Assembly (NCBI RefSeq): GCF_003185655.1
Contig: NZ_QHJQ01000007.1
Location: 62,001-126,000 of the forward strand
Origin: Coraliomargarita sinensis
GTDB taxonomy: Bacteria > Verrucomicrobiota > Verrucomicrobiia > Opitutales > Coraliomargaritaceae
Direction of reading: 5' to 3'
Length of the DNA stretch: 64,000 nucleotides
The translations under genes and the position numbers were made by a program. Below, one piece after another: positions 1 through 13,584 of this stretch. The notes below the pieces were generated by a model that had not been told where the DNA came from, ran no database searches, and saw only the letters and a program-made list of their open reading frames with translations. The stretch's first letter is position 1. Each line of letters begins with the position of its first letter.

Positions 1-91
1 AGACGCCCAATTCAATCTGCAAGGCAAGATGAATCACCAACCACGAGGCAAAACAACCGAGCAGGAGAAAGAATAGCGCCGTGAAAAACAT
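1..91 (-). CDS. N-terminus of a membrane protein, cut by the left edge
   Basis: Reading leftward from an ATG at 91, the frame stays open to the window edge and encodes about 30 residues. They begin MFFTALFFLLLGCFASW and form one hydrophobic segment typical of a first transmembrane helix or an uncleaved signal anchor. There is no clear Shine-Dalgarno sequence upstream. The rest of the protein lies outside the window, so no family can be assigned. It runs in the same direction as the small membrane protein at 216-482 and may follow it in a transcript. Confidence 0.4.
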   Translation of the reverse strand, partial: MFFTALFFLLLGCFASWLVIHLALQIELGV

Positions 92-215
92 ATCTACTTG
101 GCAATCAAATTAGCACGGCCGATTGTATCTGACGAACTTAAAGATGGCGCAGACTCAGGCTGAAAAGGTCTTCCTTTAAAATGCGAAAGAAACCCCGTGA
201 GCCATCAATAAGCCA

Positions 216-482
216 TTATTCAAGCATACCTGCAATGAGAAGAAACCACGTGGCCGCCCCACTGATTAACAATCCAAGGATGCCAATAATGAGCAGGGCG
301 CGTTCAAAATTCGGAAAAGGAATGGCATTACTGACCCCGAAAAGGCGATTGCACAGGCTGTTGCGGAAAGACCGCTTTTTCTCCTCGGGCATGCTCAGCA
401 GAATAATACCCACGACCCCGGGGAACACGCAGATCGTGATTTTAATAATCAGGATGACAAAAGCTGGATTCAATAATTCCAT
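216..482 (-). CDS. small two-helix membrane protein, unknown
   Basis: An 88-residue protein from the ATG at 482; a TTG at 503 would add seven residues. It has one hydrophobic segment near residues 5-30, a short charged cytoplasmic stretch (PEEKKRSFRN) and a conserved-looking NRLFGVSNAIPFPNFERALL stretch. A second strongly hydrophobic helix, rich in LLIIGILGLLISG, ends the protein. I do not recognise a family. The topology (two helices, a basic loop and a short tail) suggests an inner-membrane accessory protein. The overlapping plus-strand frame is basic and low in hydrophobic order, so it looks like a shadow. Confidence 0.5.
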   Translation of the reverse strand: MELLNPAFVILIIKITICVFPGVVGIILLSMPEEKKRSFRNSLCNRLFGVSNAIPFPNFERALLIIGILGLLISGAATWFLLIAGMLE

Positions 483-562
483 GGCAAGCAAAACGAGACT
501 CAATGCGGATCGAGCCAGTGTCTGCCAATCTTAAAATGAAGGCAACTGCGGGGTGGTTGCCT

Positions 563-1416
563 TGTTGAGTCGTTGAGTGGGGCTGCTGGTTTGTCGTTGA
601 GTGGTTGAGTTGTGGGTGGGGCTCAATTAGTGAGTCGTTGAGTGGTTGAGTGGTGAGTGGGGCTCAATTAGTGAGTCGTTGAGTGGTTGGTGGGGCTCAA
701 TTAGTGAGTTGTTGAGTGGTTAGTGGGGCGAGTTGGTGGGTCGTTGCTTGTTCTGCGCCTTGCATCGACCCCGCTGTTACCAGCGAGGCTACGGGGCTTC
801 CGTCTTCGCTCTTCAAACTACGCCGGACAGGCAAGCACTCAACGACCCACTAAAAGACACCACCCACCACTCAACCACTCAACCACTCAACGACCCACTA
901 ACTAGCCACTAACTAGCCACCACTCAACGACTCAACGACCTACCAACTCGCACTCACCTGTAGCAATGGCACGATACATGTCACGCCGTAGCCTCGTTGA
1001 GCGTAGACGGAGTGCCGTCGATTATCGCTCGCATAGTTCTATCGACCTTGCTCTCGCAACTTCGCTTCAGGGACAAACCTTCTTGAAACTGGTACAAGCC
1101 CAATTCCATAAGCGATTATGAGCGGCCATCAGCGGTCGCCAGCTAAGCTGGCCCAAGGAATTATTTGGCTGTTTTCATTTTTCGGAATGAGAGGGATCTC
1201 GATACGCATCGACCCCGCTGTTACCAGCGAGGCTACGGGGCTTCCGTCTTCGCTTTGCAAGCTACGCCGGACAAGCAAGCACTCAACGACCCACTAAAAG
1301 ACACCACCCACCACTCAACCACTCACTAACTAGCCACCACTCAACGACACCACCCACCACTCAACCACTCAACCACCCACTAACTAGTCACTAACTAGCC
1401 ACCACTCAACGACCCA
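563..1416. repeat. modular intergenic repeat array (41-bp minisatellite plus modules)
   Basis: A gene-free stretch made almost entirely of repeats. From 563 to about 735 there are several ~41-bp units in the GTTGAGTGGTTGAG orientation with a local spacer containing GGCTCAATTAGTGAG. A module at 762-880 (gcatcgaccccgctgttac… to the first CAACC units) recurs almost exactly at 1206-1324, 444 bp away. Between these copies lies another module (about 1120-1215) with the core AGCGGTCGCCAGCT…TTTTCGGAATGAGAGG, also found near 3430, 19050, 21950 and 23400. From about 840 to 950 and 1276 to 1416 the units run in the opposite CAACCACTCAAC orientation, so the two ends could pair. The array abuts the hisA stop codon. 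Confidence 0.85.
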
Positions 1417-2184
1417 CTACCCCCCCCTATTCCAGGCGAGGCAGTCACGGTAGGCCACTTGCGTGCCGCCGAAGATATCGAGGGCGCTGCCGATGGTGAG
1501 GTCCACCCGGCCCCGGCTCAATGTCTGCACCTGCTCGAGGTCATCGAGAGAGCGGGCGCCGCCGGCGTAGGTGCAGGGCACTGGACTGTGCTCCCCCAGA
1601 AATGCCACCAGATCCGGGTCGATGCCTTCGCATTTGCCTTCGACGTCGGCGGCGTGAATGAGAAATTCGGCGCAGACCTGCGACAATTGCCGGAGCGTTT
1701 CCGGATTCAGCCAGAGATCGGTTTCTTTTTGCCAACGGTCCATGGCCACGACCCAGCCGCCGTTTTTCGCGCGGCAACTCAGATCGATCACCAGTTGTCC
1801 GGCACCGACTTCGGCCACCAACCGATTCAGGCGGTCCAAAGAAAAATACCCGTCCTTGTCGAAGAGCCAGGATGTAACAATTACGTGACTCGCCCCCAGC
1901 TGGAGCCATTGTGTGGCGTTCTCGGGGGTAATCCCACCCCCGATCTGCAAGCCCCCGGGATAGGCGGCAAGGGCCTGGGCCGCGGCTTCCCCGTTCCCGG
2001 GTCCCAACTGTATAACGTGGCCGCCCGTGAGTCCGTCCTTTCGGTATAAGTCCGCAAAGAAAGCGGCCGGCTGGTCACTTTCAAAGTTGGTTTGCGGGGC
2101 CGAGCCGTCATCCTTGAGTGACGATCCGACGATTTGCTTCACCGCTCCCCGGTGCAGATCAATACATGGCCTAAAACGTGTCAT
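1417..2184 (-). CDS. hisA: phosphoribosylformimino-AICAR ribotide isomerase, eukaryote-type HisA
   Basis: A 255-residue (beta/alpha)8 isomerase of histidine biosynthesis. It performs the Amadori rearrangement of ProFAR to PRFAR in the cytoplasm. It is not the common bacterial form. The whole sequence follows the fungal HIS6 pattern from memory: CIDLHRGAVKQIVG (7-20), HVIQLGPGN (56-64), GGGITPENA (82-90), VIVTSWLFDKDGYF (101-114), VIDLSCR (132-138), LIHAADVEG (175-183), YAGGARSLDDL (206-216) and IGSALDIFGG (231-240). Asp9 and Asp134 fit the acid/base pair. The start at 2184 matches the family N-terminus. It stands alone here, with no other his genes, and its stop codon borders the repeat array. 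The family call is strong; how a bacterium came to carry it is not shown by this sequence. Confidence 0.93.
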   Translation of the reverse strand: MTRFRPCIDLHRGAVKQIVGSSLKDDGSAPQTNFESDQPAAFFADLYRKDGLTGGHVIQLGPGNGEAAAQALAAYPGGLQIGGGITPENATQWLQLGASHVIVTSWLFDKDGYFSLDRLNRLVAEVGAGQLVIDLSCRAKNGGWVVAMDRWQKETDLWLNPETLRQLSQVCAEFLIHAADVEGKCEGIDPDLVAFLGEHSPVPCTYAGGARSLDDLEQVQTLSRGRVDLTIGSALDIFGGTQVAYRDCLAWNRGG

Positions 2185-2326
2185 TTATAAGAAAGTGTAA
2201 AAAAGCGATAAGGGTCTATACGCCCACCGGCATGCCATGATCAAGCATTTGAAAAAGCTTGAAACGTGGTTTTCTTACCTTAGGTTAAATCATCCAGCCA
2301 TTTTTCACACCAAGCCATTTTTTTAT

Positions 2327-3154
2327 ATGAGAGCCCTTAAAGTTTCATTTCTAAGCCTTGCAGTTTGCCTGATCACTTCGATTTCAGTGCACGCTGCCCA
2401 ACTCGCCAGCGCCAAGGTGGTCAAGGTCACCGGTGTCGTGAACAAAATCGACAGCGACGGCAGCAAAACACAGCTCGTCGCCGGAGACATCCTGGAAGAA
2501 GGTGACAAGGTTAGCGCCCGCGCACTCAGTGAAGCCGATCTGGTTTTCTCCAACGGTTCCGAACTCACGGTGGGCCAAAGCACGGAGATGGAAATTGCCA
2601 CGCTGAAGCAGCAGTCCTTCTCCGGCAGCCAAAGCTACGAGCAACTGCAGGCCGACCCGAGCCAATCACAGACCCTGCTCCTCCTCAACTACGGTTCGGT
2701 CAGCGGGCACGTGAAAAAGCTGCGTCCGGACTCCCGATTCGATATCAAAACCCCGCTGGGTACAGCGGCCATCCGCGGCACGCAGTTCAACGTCCAGGTG
2801 ACTGTGGACAGCGCCGGCAACATCATCTTTTCCTGCACCAACATTGATGGTGTGATTGACATCATCTCCCGTGCCGGCGGCACCGAAGAGTGGGTCAACA
2901 ACACCAAGCAAAGCAAGTACGACGCGACGCTGCCGGAAGATGTCACCGAACAAATTCCTCAGGAGCACACGATCGTTATCAGCCTGGGACCTGGTGACCG
3001 CGGTTACGAAGAAATTTACAACCTGCTTCAGGTTCCGACCCGTAAGCCCAACGTGGTGACACCAGGCACCATCTTCGGTGAAGAAGATGAACTCGGTATT
3101 ATCGTGGTGAGCCCGGAAGGCCCCACCAATACGCCTCAGAGTACGCCTCAGTAA
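2327..3154 (+). CDS. secreted FecR-domain protein
   Basis: A 275-residue protein starting at the ATG at 2327. An upstream in-frame ATG at 2237 would bury the signal peptide behind 30 residues, so it is less likely. Residues 1-24 form a signal peptide (basic MRALK, hydrophobic core, VHA|A cleavage). Next comes a FecR-type beta domain: LVAGDILEEGDKV, LVFSNGSELTVGQSTEMEI, a GSVSGHVKKLRPDSRFDI strand and TPLGTAAIRGTQFNV. The last 60 residues are acidic and proline-rich. No sigma factor or TonB receptor is adjacent, so this is probably a free-standing envelope FecR protein rather than an iron-dicitrate anti-sigma factor. It is monocistronic, with a strong terminator just downstream. Confidence 0.85.
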   Translation: MRALKVSFLSLAVCLITSISVHAAQLASAKVVKVTGVVNKIDSDGSKTQLVAGDILEEGDKVSARALSEADLVFSNGSELTVGQSTEMEIATLKQQSFSGSQSYEQLQADPSQSQTLLLLNYGSVSGHVKKLRPDSRFDIKTPLGTAAIRGTQFNVQVTVDSAGNIIFSCTNIDGVIDIISRAGGTEEWVNNTKQSKYDATLPEDVTEQIPQEHTIVISLGPGDRGYEEIYNLLQVPTRKPNVVTPGTIFGEEDELGIIVVSPEGPTNTPQSTPQ

Positions 3155-3176
3155 GAGGAACTCAGCGCTTTTCTAC

Positions 3177-3205
3177 AAAACCCCGGGCAACCGGGGTTTT
3201 TCTTT
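3177..3205 (+). terminator. rho-independent terminator after the FecR gene
   Basis: A perfect stem AAAACCCCGG / CCGGGGTTTT around a GCAA tetraloop, followed by a T-rich tail (TTTTCTTTG), 22 bases after the FecR-protein stop. Confidence 0.92.
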
Positions 3206-3219
3206 GTTACTGGGTTCCT

Positions 3220-4110
3220 CGTTCCTGGTTGCTCGTTTGGGCCTGCGCGGAGCCGGTACACTCCTGTGCCGGGCGGATGACGAATGACCGATTGTTAATT
3301 TCTAATTTTAAACAAATCGTAATTCCAATCGGTATCGGAAATCAGCAATCGAAAATCGGAAATCCTATATCCCATATCCTATATCCCATATCCGATACCC
3401 CATCTTTCCCCAAGAGTAAGCGTCCATCAGCACCCATCAGCGGTCGCCAGCTAGGCTGGCCCCAAAGGAAATTGTTTTGCCTCTCATTATTATGCCTTCT
3501 CTTTTTCGGAATGAGAGGGATCGCGGTAGGCATCGGTCCCCGTTCTCACGAACAGGGCTACGTGGCTTCGCTGGTGAAAGCGGGGTGACCGGTATCGAAT
3601 GAATGCTCATTTCAGACTGCAACCGGCACAAATTAGTGTGTGGTTGAGTGGTTGAGTGGGGCTGGATTGGTGTGTGGGGCTGGTTTGGTGCGTCGTTGAG
3701 TGGTTGCTTGTCCGGCGTAGCTTGCAAAGCGAAGACGGAAGTGGTGAGTGGAGCTGCTGGTTGAGTCGTTGAGTGGTTGAGTGGTGAGTTGTGCTGGATT
3801 GGTGTGTGGTTGAGTGGTTGCTTGTCCGGCGTAGCTTGCAAAGCGAAGACGGAAGTGGTGAGTGGAGCTGCTGGTTGAGTCGTTGAGTGGTTGAGTGGTG
3901 AGTTGTGCTGGTTTGGTGTGTGGTTGAGTTGTGGTTGGGGCATTGGGTTGGTTCCTCGTTGGGCCGAAACACCGCCTGTCACGCCGTAGATCAAAGAGCG
4001 AAGGATGAAAGCACCGACCTGTCACGCCGTCCTGTCCGGCGTAGCTTGAAAGTGAAGAACGCGGAACGAAGCACCAATAAACTCCAACCTCCACCGAGAT
4101 TCCGACGGGA
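3220..4110. repeat. modular intergenic repeat array with a 114-bp tandem duplication
   Basis: No gene is supported here. In order: a low-complexity stretch at about 3320-3410 built from cggaaatc and tatcccatatccta motifs; the module with AGCGGTCGCCAGCTAGGCTGGCC and TTTTCGGAATGAGAGG (about 3425-3560); a module with CCCGTTCTCACGAACAGG and GTGAAAGCGGGGTGA (3538-3600); then 41-bp-type GTTGAGTGGTTGAG units to about 3935; and a fragment GGTTCCTCGTTGGGCCGAAAC (about 3950). Within it, 3707-3820 and 3821-3934 are a near-exact 114-bp tandem duplication. Frames translating the units (HSTTQRLNQQ-like) are repeat artefacts. Confidence 0.85.
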
Positions 4111-4194
4111 ATTGCATTCTGACCCTTTACAAGAGGCGGTAGGGTACCTTTAATCCACAGTTCTCATTCATTTAAAACGACACAGCAAACTATT

Positions 4195-4665
4195 ATGGCA
4201 CTCGCAAAAGGCACCAAAGCACCCGCATTTACCTTGAAAACCAAAACCGCCGACGGGCTGGAAGATGTCTCGCTGGAAGATAATCTGGGCAAGCAAAAGA
4301 CCGTCCTGCTTTTCTTCCCGCTGGCCTTCACCTCCGTCTGCATGGACGAAATGTGCTCCGTCAACCAGAGCTTGGACGACTACAGCAGCCTGAACGCCAA
4401 GGTTTACGGCATCTCGGTCGACAGCCCCTTCACCCAGGAGAAGATGGCGGAAGTCGACAAGCTCCAGTTTCCCCTCTTGAGCGACTTCAACAAGGAAGTG
4501 GCCAAGGCCTATGACGTGCTCTTCGAAGACCTTCTCGGCTTCAAGGGTGTGGCCAAGCGCTCCGCCTTCGTCATCGACGAAGACGGCACCATCATTTACT
4601 CTGAATCCTCCGACGACCCGAAACAACTGCCCGACTTTGAGGCGATTAAAGCTGCTTTGGCGTAA
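4195..4665 (+). CDS. peroxiredoxin (AhpC/TSA family, AhpE/BCP-like)
   Basis: A 156-residue thioredoxin-fold peroxidase that would reduce H2O2 and organic hydroperoxides. The active-site block FPLAFTSVCMDEMC (41-54) places the peroxidatic cysteine at Cys49 with the usual P-x3-T-x2-C context. A second cysteine at 54 is only five residues on; that arrangement is seen in AhpE-like proteins, and Cys54 may or may not be resolving. GISVDSPFTQEKMAEV and FPLLSDFN are standard family strands, and KRSAFVIDEDGTIIY closes the fold. Its 3' end, including the stop codon, forms one arm of a hairpin. It is preceded by a repeat array and followed by another, so it is probably monocistronic. Confidence 0.93.
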   Translation: MALAKGTKAPAFTLKTKTADGLEDVSLEDNLGKQKTVLLFFPLAFTSVCMDEMCSVNQSLDDYSSLNAKVYGISVDSPFTQEKMAEVDKLQFPLLSDFNKEVAKAYDVLFEDLLGFKGVAKRSAFVIDEDGTIIYSESSDDPKQLPDFEAIKAALA

Positions 4666-4679
4666 CCAAAGCAGCTTTA
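4647..4679 (+). terminator. hairpin overlapping the peroxiredoxin stop codon
   Basis: A perfect 14-bp stem, TAAAGCTGCTTTGG / CCAAAGCAGCTTTA, with loop CGTAA. The left arm is coding sequence for the last residues, and the TAA stop lies in the loop. No U-tract follows, so it may act as an RNA 3'-end stabiliser or a weak terminator rather than a classic terminator. Compare 9683-9721. Confidence 0.65.
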
Positions 4680-4870
4680 GTGGGTGGTTGAGTGGAGGTT
4701 GGTTTGTCGTTGAGTCGTTGAGTGGTGAGTTGTACCCCACGCAGGGAAGTCTTCGCGGGGAAGCAACCTAAAAGCACCACCTACGACTCAACAACCCACA
4801 AAACCGCCCGACTCACGACCCAACAACCCTTTAAACAGCGCCACCTACAACTCAACCACCCACCAACCTT
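4680..4870. repeat. hairpin-capable minisatellite element in the acnA leader
   Basis: GTTGAGTGG-type units (4685-4730) and opposing CAACNAC-type units (4785-4865) flank a central module at about 4734-4783 (CCCCACGCAGGGAAGTCTTC, GCGGGGAAGC, then CTAAAAGCACCAC). The central module can itself fold (CCCC-CGC/GCG-GGGG) and recurs at 13459-13510. The right arm ends only a few bases before the acnA start codon, in place of a Shine-Dalgarno sequence. Confidence 0.8.
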
Positions 4871-4873
4871 CCC

Positions 4874-7699
<2,826 letters not shown>

Positions 7700-7720
7700 A
7701 TCGAATCCATCGCTCGACTG

Positions 7721-8230
7721 ATGAGTGATTCACAACAGCCGACTTTTCTTGTCAGCGCCTACTCGGATCCGGTTGTGGTCCGGATTAACGGCAAAGCGAA
7801 CTATCTCAACTGCAACTCCTTTCGCGAGTTCATCGAGCAGATGCTGTCCGAGGAAAGGCACCGTTTTCTGGTGGACTTCGACAATTGCCAGGGGATGGAC
7901 AGCACCTTCCTGGGCATTTTGGCGGGCACGGCGCTCGAGCTGAAAAAAAAGGAGACTCCGGGCACGCTCACGCTCTGCCGGCTGAGCGAGCGGAACCAGG
8001 AACTGATCACGAACCTGGGGCTGCAAAATCTCCTGATCATTTCCACGGACGAAGCCGACGCCGAGGTCTGCAGCGCATTCGACAGTCTGGACAACGAGGA
8101 AGTCTCCGACGCGAAGAATGTACTGAAGGCTCACGAAAATCTGGCTGCGGCCGACGAGCAGAACGTGGCAAAATTCCAGGATGTGATCTCGTTTCTCAAG
8201 AATCAGGTCGAGCAGGACGAAAGCAAGTGA
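7721..8230 (+). CDS. STAS-domain protein (anti-anti-sigma-like)
   Basis: A 169-residue protein. Residues 10-115 form a STAS fold: VVVRINGKANYLNCNSFREFI, then FLVDFDNCQGMDSTFLGILAGTALELKK and LTLCRLSERNQELITNLGLQNLLII. The CQGMDSTF segment carries the serine that is phosphorylated in SpoIIAA/RsbV proteins. A 50-residue acidic, helical tail follows. It starts 21 bases after acnA and precedes a SpoIIE-type phosphatase by 32 bases, the classic RsbV-RsbU pairing of partner switching. No RsbW-type kinase or sigma factor is nearby, so the target is unknown. Confidence 0.87.
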   Translation: MSDSQQPTFLVSAYSDPVVVRINGKANYLNCNSFREFIEQMLSEERHRFLVDFDNCQGMDSTFLGILAGTALELKKKETPGTLTLCRLSERNQELITNLGLQNLLIISTDEADAEVCSAFDSLDNEEVSDAKNVLKAHENLAAADEQNVAKFQDVISFLKNQVEQDESK

Positions 8231-8262
8231 ACGCAACCACCTAACCGAAAACCACTGCCGAC

Positions 8263-9699
8263 ATGCTGCCCTTCCTTTCCGGCATTTTACTAGGCATGGC
8301 AGTGGTCTGGGTGCTTTACACCCGCAAGGGGCGGCAGCTCAAGATCATCGACCAGGAGAAGCAGCTCCTCCAGCAGGAGAAGCAGATCGTCGTCGAGTTC
8401 ATGCACAACATGGTCGAGGCCGTGGCGGAGGGCAGCGACCGGGAGAACATGTTTCAACGGATCATTCATGCCGCGGTCCTGAGCACCGGCGCCATGAGTG
8501 CCTGCATCTTCGAGAAACGCCCGGACCATACCCTGAAGAGTATCGCGGTCGAAGGGCTTTTTCCGCCGCAGCGCAAGTTATCCAAAAAGCTCACCGGCAA
8601 GGATATCACGCGGGCGCAGTTTTTGGAGGGCATTCTCAAGTCGGAGACCTACCAGATCGGGGAAGGCCTGATCGGGCAGGTGGCCAAGTCGAAACAGGCA
8701 CAGCTCATCACCGACGCGGGCAACGACCCGCGCGTGGTGCAGCACGAAGACCCGGCACTACAGGTCCGCTCCATCATCGTTGCGCCGGTGCTGTTTAAAA
8801 ATGAACTCCTCGCGGTGCTCGCGGTGGCCAATCCGGCCGACGGCCTGGCTTTTACCGAGACCGACTTCTCGCTGGTGGAATCGCTGGCCGAGCAAGTGGG
8901 ACTCGCGGTGCACAACAGCGCGGCCATGCAGCTGCAGATTGAAAAGCAGCAGATCGACCTCGACATGCAACTGGCGGCCAAGGTGCAGGGCCTGCTGCTG
9001 ACCAAGGACTACCCCACCTCCAAGCAGGTGGCCTTTGCCAGCCACTACACGGCGGCGCAAAAAATCGGCGGCGACCTCTACGACGTCTTTTCGCTCGACG
9101 ACAATACCATCGCCTTTGCCATCGCCGATGTCTCCGGGAAAGGGGTTTCGGCCTCGCTGCTGATGGCGATCTGCCAAACCCACCTCAGACATTTCGCCAA
9201 AGCCCACCGCTCGCCCGCCCAGGTGCTTTGCGAGATCAATGCCGCCATGCAAAAGACGATGCAGCGCGACATGTTCATCACCATGATCTACGCGATCTTT
9301 ACCCTGGATACAGAGAAGCTGACCCTGGCCCGCGCCGGGCACGAACCCGCTTTTTTCTACGACAGCCACTCCGACGGCAGCCTCGATGTCGGCCCCATCC
9401 AGTCGCCGGGGATGGCGATCGGGATGGTGGGTCCGGAGATTTTCGATGATGTGATCGAGGATGCCAGTATCCACTTCGGGGAAAACGACGCGCTCCTCCT
9501 CTACACCGACGGGGTCACCGAATGCACTGACCCAGGCGGGGAGGAATTCTCCGGCGAACGCCTGCGGGAAACCTTGCAAACCCACGGACATTCCACCGCC
9601 GAAGGCATCATCGAACACGTCCTGGAAAACGTGAAGCGCTTCTCAAGGGGTAGCGGGCAACACGACGACTTGACGATGATTGCGGTGAAGCATGCGTAG
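8263..9699 (+). CDS. membrane GAF-SpoIIE (PP2C) serine phosphatase
   Basis: A 478-residue RsbU-like regulator. The N-terminus has one membrane helix (about 3-20), followed by a basic/coiled stretch (RQLKIIDQEKQLLQQEK). A GAF sensor domain spans about 45-225 (ending EQVGLAVHNSAAM), with a linking helix after it. The PP2C/SpoIIE domain covers about 250-478, with IGGDLYDVF, FAIADVSGKGVSASLLMA, LTLARAGHEPAFFY, LLLYTDGVTECTD and GSGQHDDLTMIAV; the Asp residues in these blocks are the metal ligands. It probably dephosphorylates the STAS protein encoded just upstream in response to a GAF ligand, but this is inferred from pairing. The last codons and stop form a hairpin arm. Confidence 0.92.
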   Translation: MLPFLSGILLGMAVVWVLYTRKGRQLKIIDQEKQLLQQEKQIVVEFMHNMVEAVAEGSDRENMFQRIIHAAVLSTGAMSACIFEKRPDHTLKSIAVEGLFPPQRKLSKKLTGKDITRAQFLEGILKSETYQIGEGLIGQVAKSKQAQLITDAGNDPRVVQHEDPALQVRSIIVAPVLFKNELLAVLAVANPADGLAFTETDFSLVESLAEQVGLAVHNSAAMQLQIEKQQIDLDMQLAAKVQGLLLTKDYPTSKQVAFASHYTAAQKIGGDLYDVFSLDDNTIAFAIADVSGKGVSASLLMAICQTHLRHFAKAHRSPAQVLCEINAAMQKTMQRDMFITMIYAIFTLDTEKLTLARAGHEPAFFYDSHSDGSLDVGPIQSPGMAIGMVGPEIFDDVIEDASIHFGENDALLLYTDGVTECTDPGGEEFSGERLRETLQTHGHSTAEGIIEHVLENVKRFSRGSGQHDDLTMIAVKHA

Positions 9700-9721
9700 C
9701 CCCGCTACGCATGCTTCACCG
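9683..9721 (+). terminator. long hairpin overlapping the phosphatase stop codon
   Basis: A perfect 18-bp stem, CGGTGAAGCATGCGTAGC / GCTACGCATGCTTCACCG, with a CCC loop. The left arm includes the last codons and the TAG stop. The T-run is absent. It looks as if the gene's 3' end was copied in inverted orientation, the same design as at 4647-4679. Confidence 0.7.
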
Positions 9722-9760
9722 TGTAGGTTGTTGAGTGGTTGAGTGGTGGGTGGTGCTTGT
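9722..9760 (+). repeat. single minisatellite unit
   Basis: One GTTGAGTGGTTGAGTGGTGGGTGG unit of the 41-bp family, lying directly after the stop-codon hairpin of the SpoIIE phosphatase. The remaining bases up to 9826 show nothing I can name. Confidence 0.75.
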
Positions 9761-9826
9761 GTTGAAATCTAAATTATCAAACGGTTAGTTGTTGCCTGAC
9801 AATTTCGCTGTGATTTTCTTTTCAGC

Positions 9827-10210
9827 ATGGCTGAGAGAAGATCGACGTTTGAGGACTTGAATTGCTGGAAAGCCGGGCGTGAGCTCTACCTCTTTGTTCG
9901 TCGCGAGGTCGTCAGTATTTTCCCGGCCAATGAAAAGTATGATCTTACCAGTCAAATCGTACGATCTGCGCGATCAGTGAAGGCAAACATTGCCGAAGGC
10001 TACGGCCGTTTTCATTATAAGGACGACGCAAAATTCCTTAGCTACGCGAGGGGATCGGCCCATGAAACGCTGGACCATATGCTGACAGCAGTCGATGACG
10101 GTTACATCTATGAAGATATTTTAAAGAGAGGGCGTGGACTCATCGACGAATCTATCCGCCTGATCAACGGCTATCGCGCCTATGTACTGAAAAGAAAACG
10201 AGGCGACTAA
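9827..10210 (+). CDS. four-helix-bundle protein (23S rRNA intervening-sequence family, TIGR02436)
   Basis: A 127-residue protein of the S23 / four-helix-bundle family, first seen inside intervening sequences of 23S rRNA but also common as a lone chromosomal gene, as here. Signatures: FEDLNCWKAGRELYLFV at the N-terminus, DLTSQIVRSARSVKANIAEGYGRF (42-65) with the hallmark NIAEGYGR, FLSYARGSAHETLDHM and a final ESIRLINGYRAYVLKRKR helix. Function is unknown; it is thought to pentamerise. It is followed by a CAACCACTC repeat block and stands alone. Its base usage is more AT-rich than the neighbouring phosphatase, which would fit separate acquisition. Confidence 0.92.
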   Translation: MAERRSTFEDLNCWKAGRELYLFVRREVVSIFPANEKYDLTSQIVRSARSVKANIAEGYGRFHYKDDAKFLSYARGSAHETLDHMLTAVDDGYIYEDILKRGRGLIDESIRLINGYRAYVLKRKRGD

Positions 10211-10424
10211 ACGCCAAAAACCTACACACGACTCCCCGCTTCGCTCCAAGAGCTACGCAGGACAAGCAACCACTTAACCACTCAACGACCGACTAACCCG
10301 CCCCACTAACCACTCAACCACTCAACGACAAACCAGCAACCCCACCCACCACTCAACCACTCAACGACAAACCAGCAGCCCCACTCACCACTCAACCACT
10401 CAACTACCCACCAGAGAGCCCCAC
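10211..10424 (-). repeat. minisatellite block, CAACCACTC orientation
   Basis: After a fragment resembling CTCCCCGCTTCGCTCCAAGA (also at 17337-17356), this holds four to five CAACCACTCAACGAC-type units with local spacers such as CAAACCAGCAACCCCACCCAC. It runs up to the valS stop codon, a convergent gene end. Confidence 0.82.
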
Positions 10425-13172
<2,748 letters not shown>

Positions 13173-13197
13173 AGCGGGAAATTGGGAAAACTGCCTG

Positions 13198-13560
13198 GCT
13201 CATCGACCTGACGGATCGATGCTACAGTGAAAAATTAGAAAACTGCTCAAACTGTGCCCTCGCCCGCGGCTTTCAAGCTAGAAAAGAAGAGAGAGTTGGT
13301 GGGTGGTTGAGTGGGGCTGCTGGTTTGTCGTTGAGTGGTTGAGTGGTCAGTGGGGATTTTGGTAGGTCGTTGAGTGGTTGAGTGGTCAGTGGGGATTTTG
13401 GTAGGTCGTTGAGTGGTTGAGTGGTCAGTGGGGCTCGATAAGTGGTTGGTTGAGTCGTAAGAAGTGCCCCACGCACGAAAGTCTTCATGGGGAAGCAGCC
13501 TAAAAGCACCACTCAACCACTCAACCACAGACCAACCACCCCACAATTGCTGTAATCCTT
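13198..13560. repeat. composite repeat element between valS and the SDR gene
   Basis: A short palindromic unit at 13198-13227 (CATCGACCTGACGGATCGATGCTACA) recurs at 23315-23342. From about 13290 to 13445 there are GTTGAGTGGTTGAGTGG units with a 39-bp period and spacer GTCAGTGGGGATTTTGGTAG. A central module (13459-13510, CCCCACGCACGAAAGTCTTC then GGGGAAGCAGCCTAAAAGCACCAC) matches 4734-4783. Opposed CAACCACTC units follow (13507-13545). The arrangement of arm, foldable centre and opposed arm is the same as in front of acnA. Confidence 0.83.
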
Positions 13561-13584
13561 TCTCCCCGACAACGATGGGTCAGT

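Noticed and set aside
3607..4094. Minus-strand ORFs of 121-185 residues (HSTTQ-rich)
   Set aside because: They are translations of the 41-bp units and the 114-bp duplication in several frames, with low complexity and no start signals. The ORF at 21545-21904 is of the same kind.
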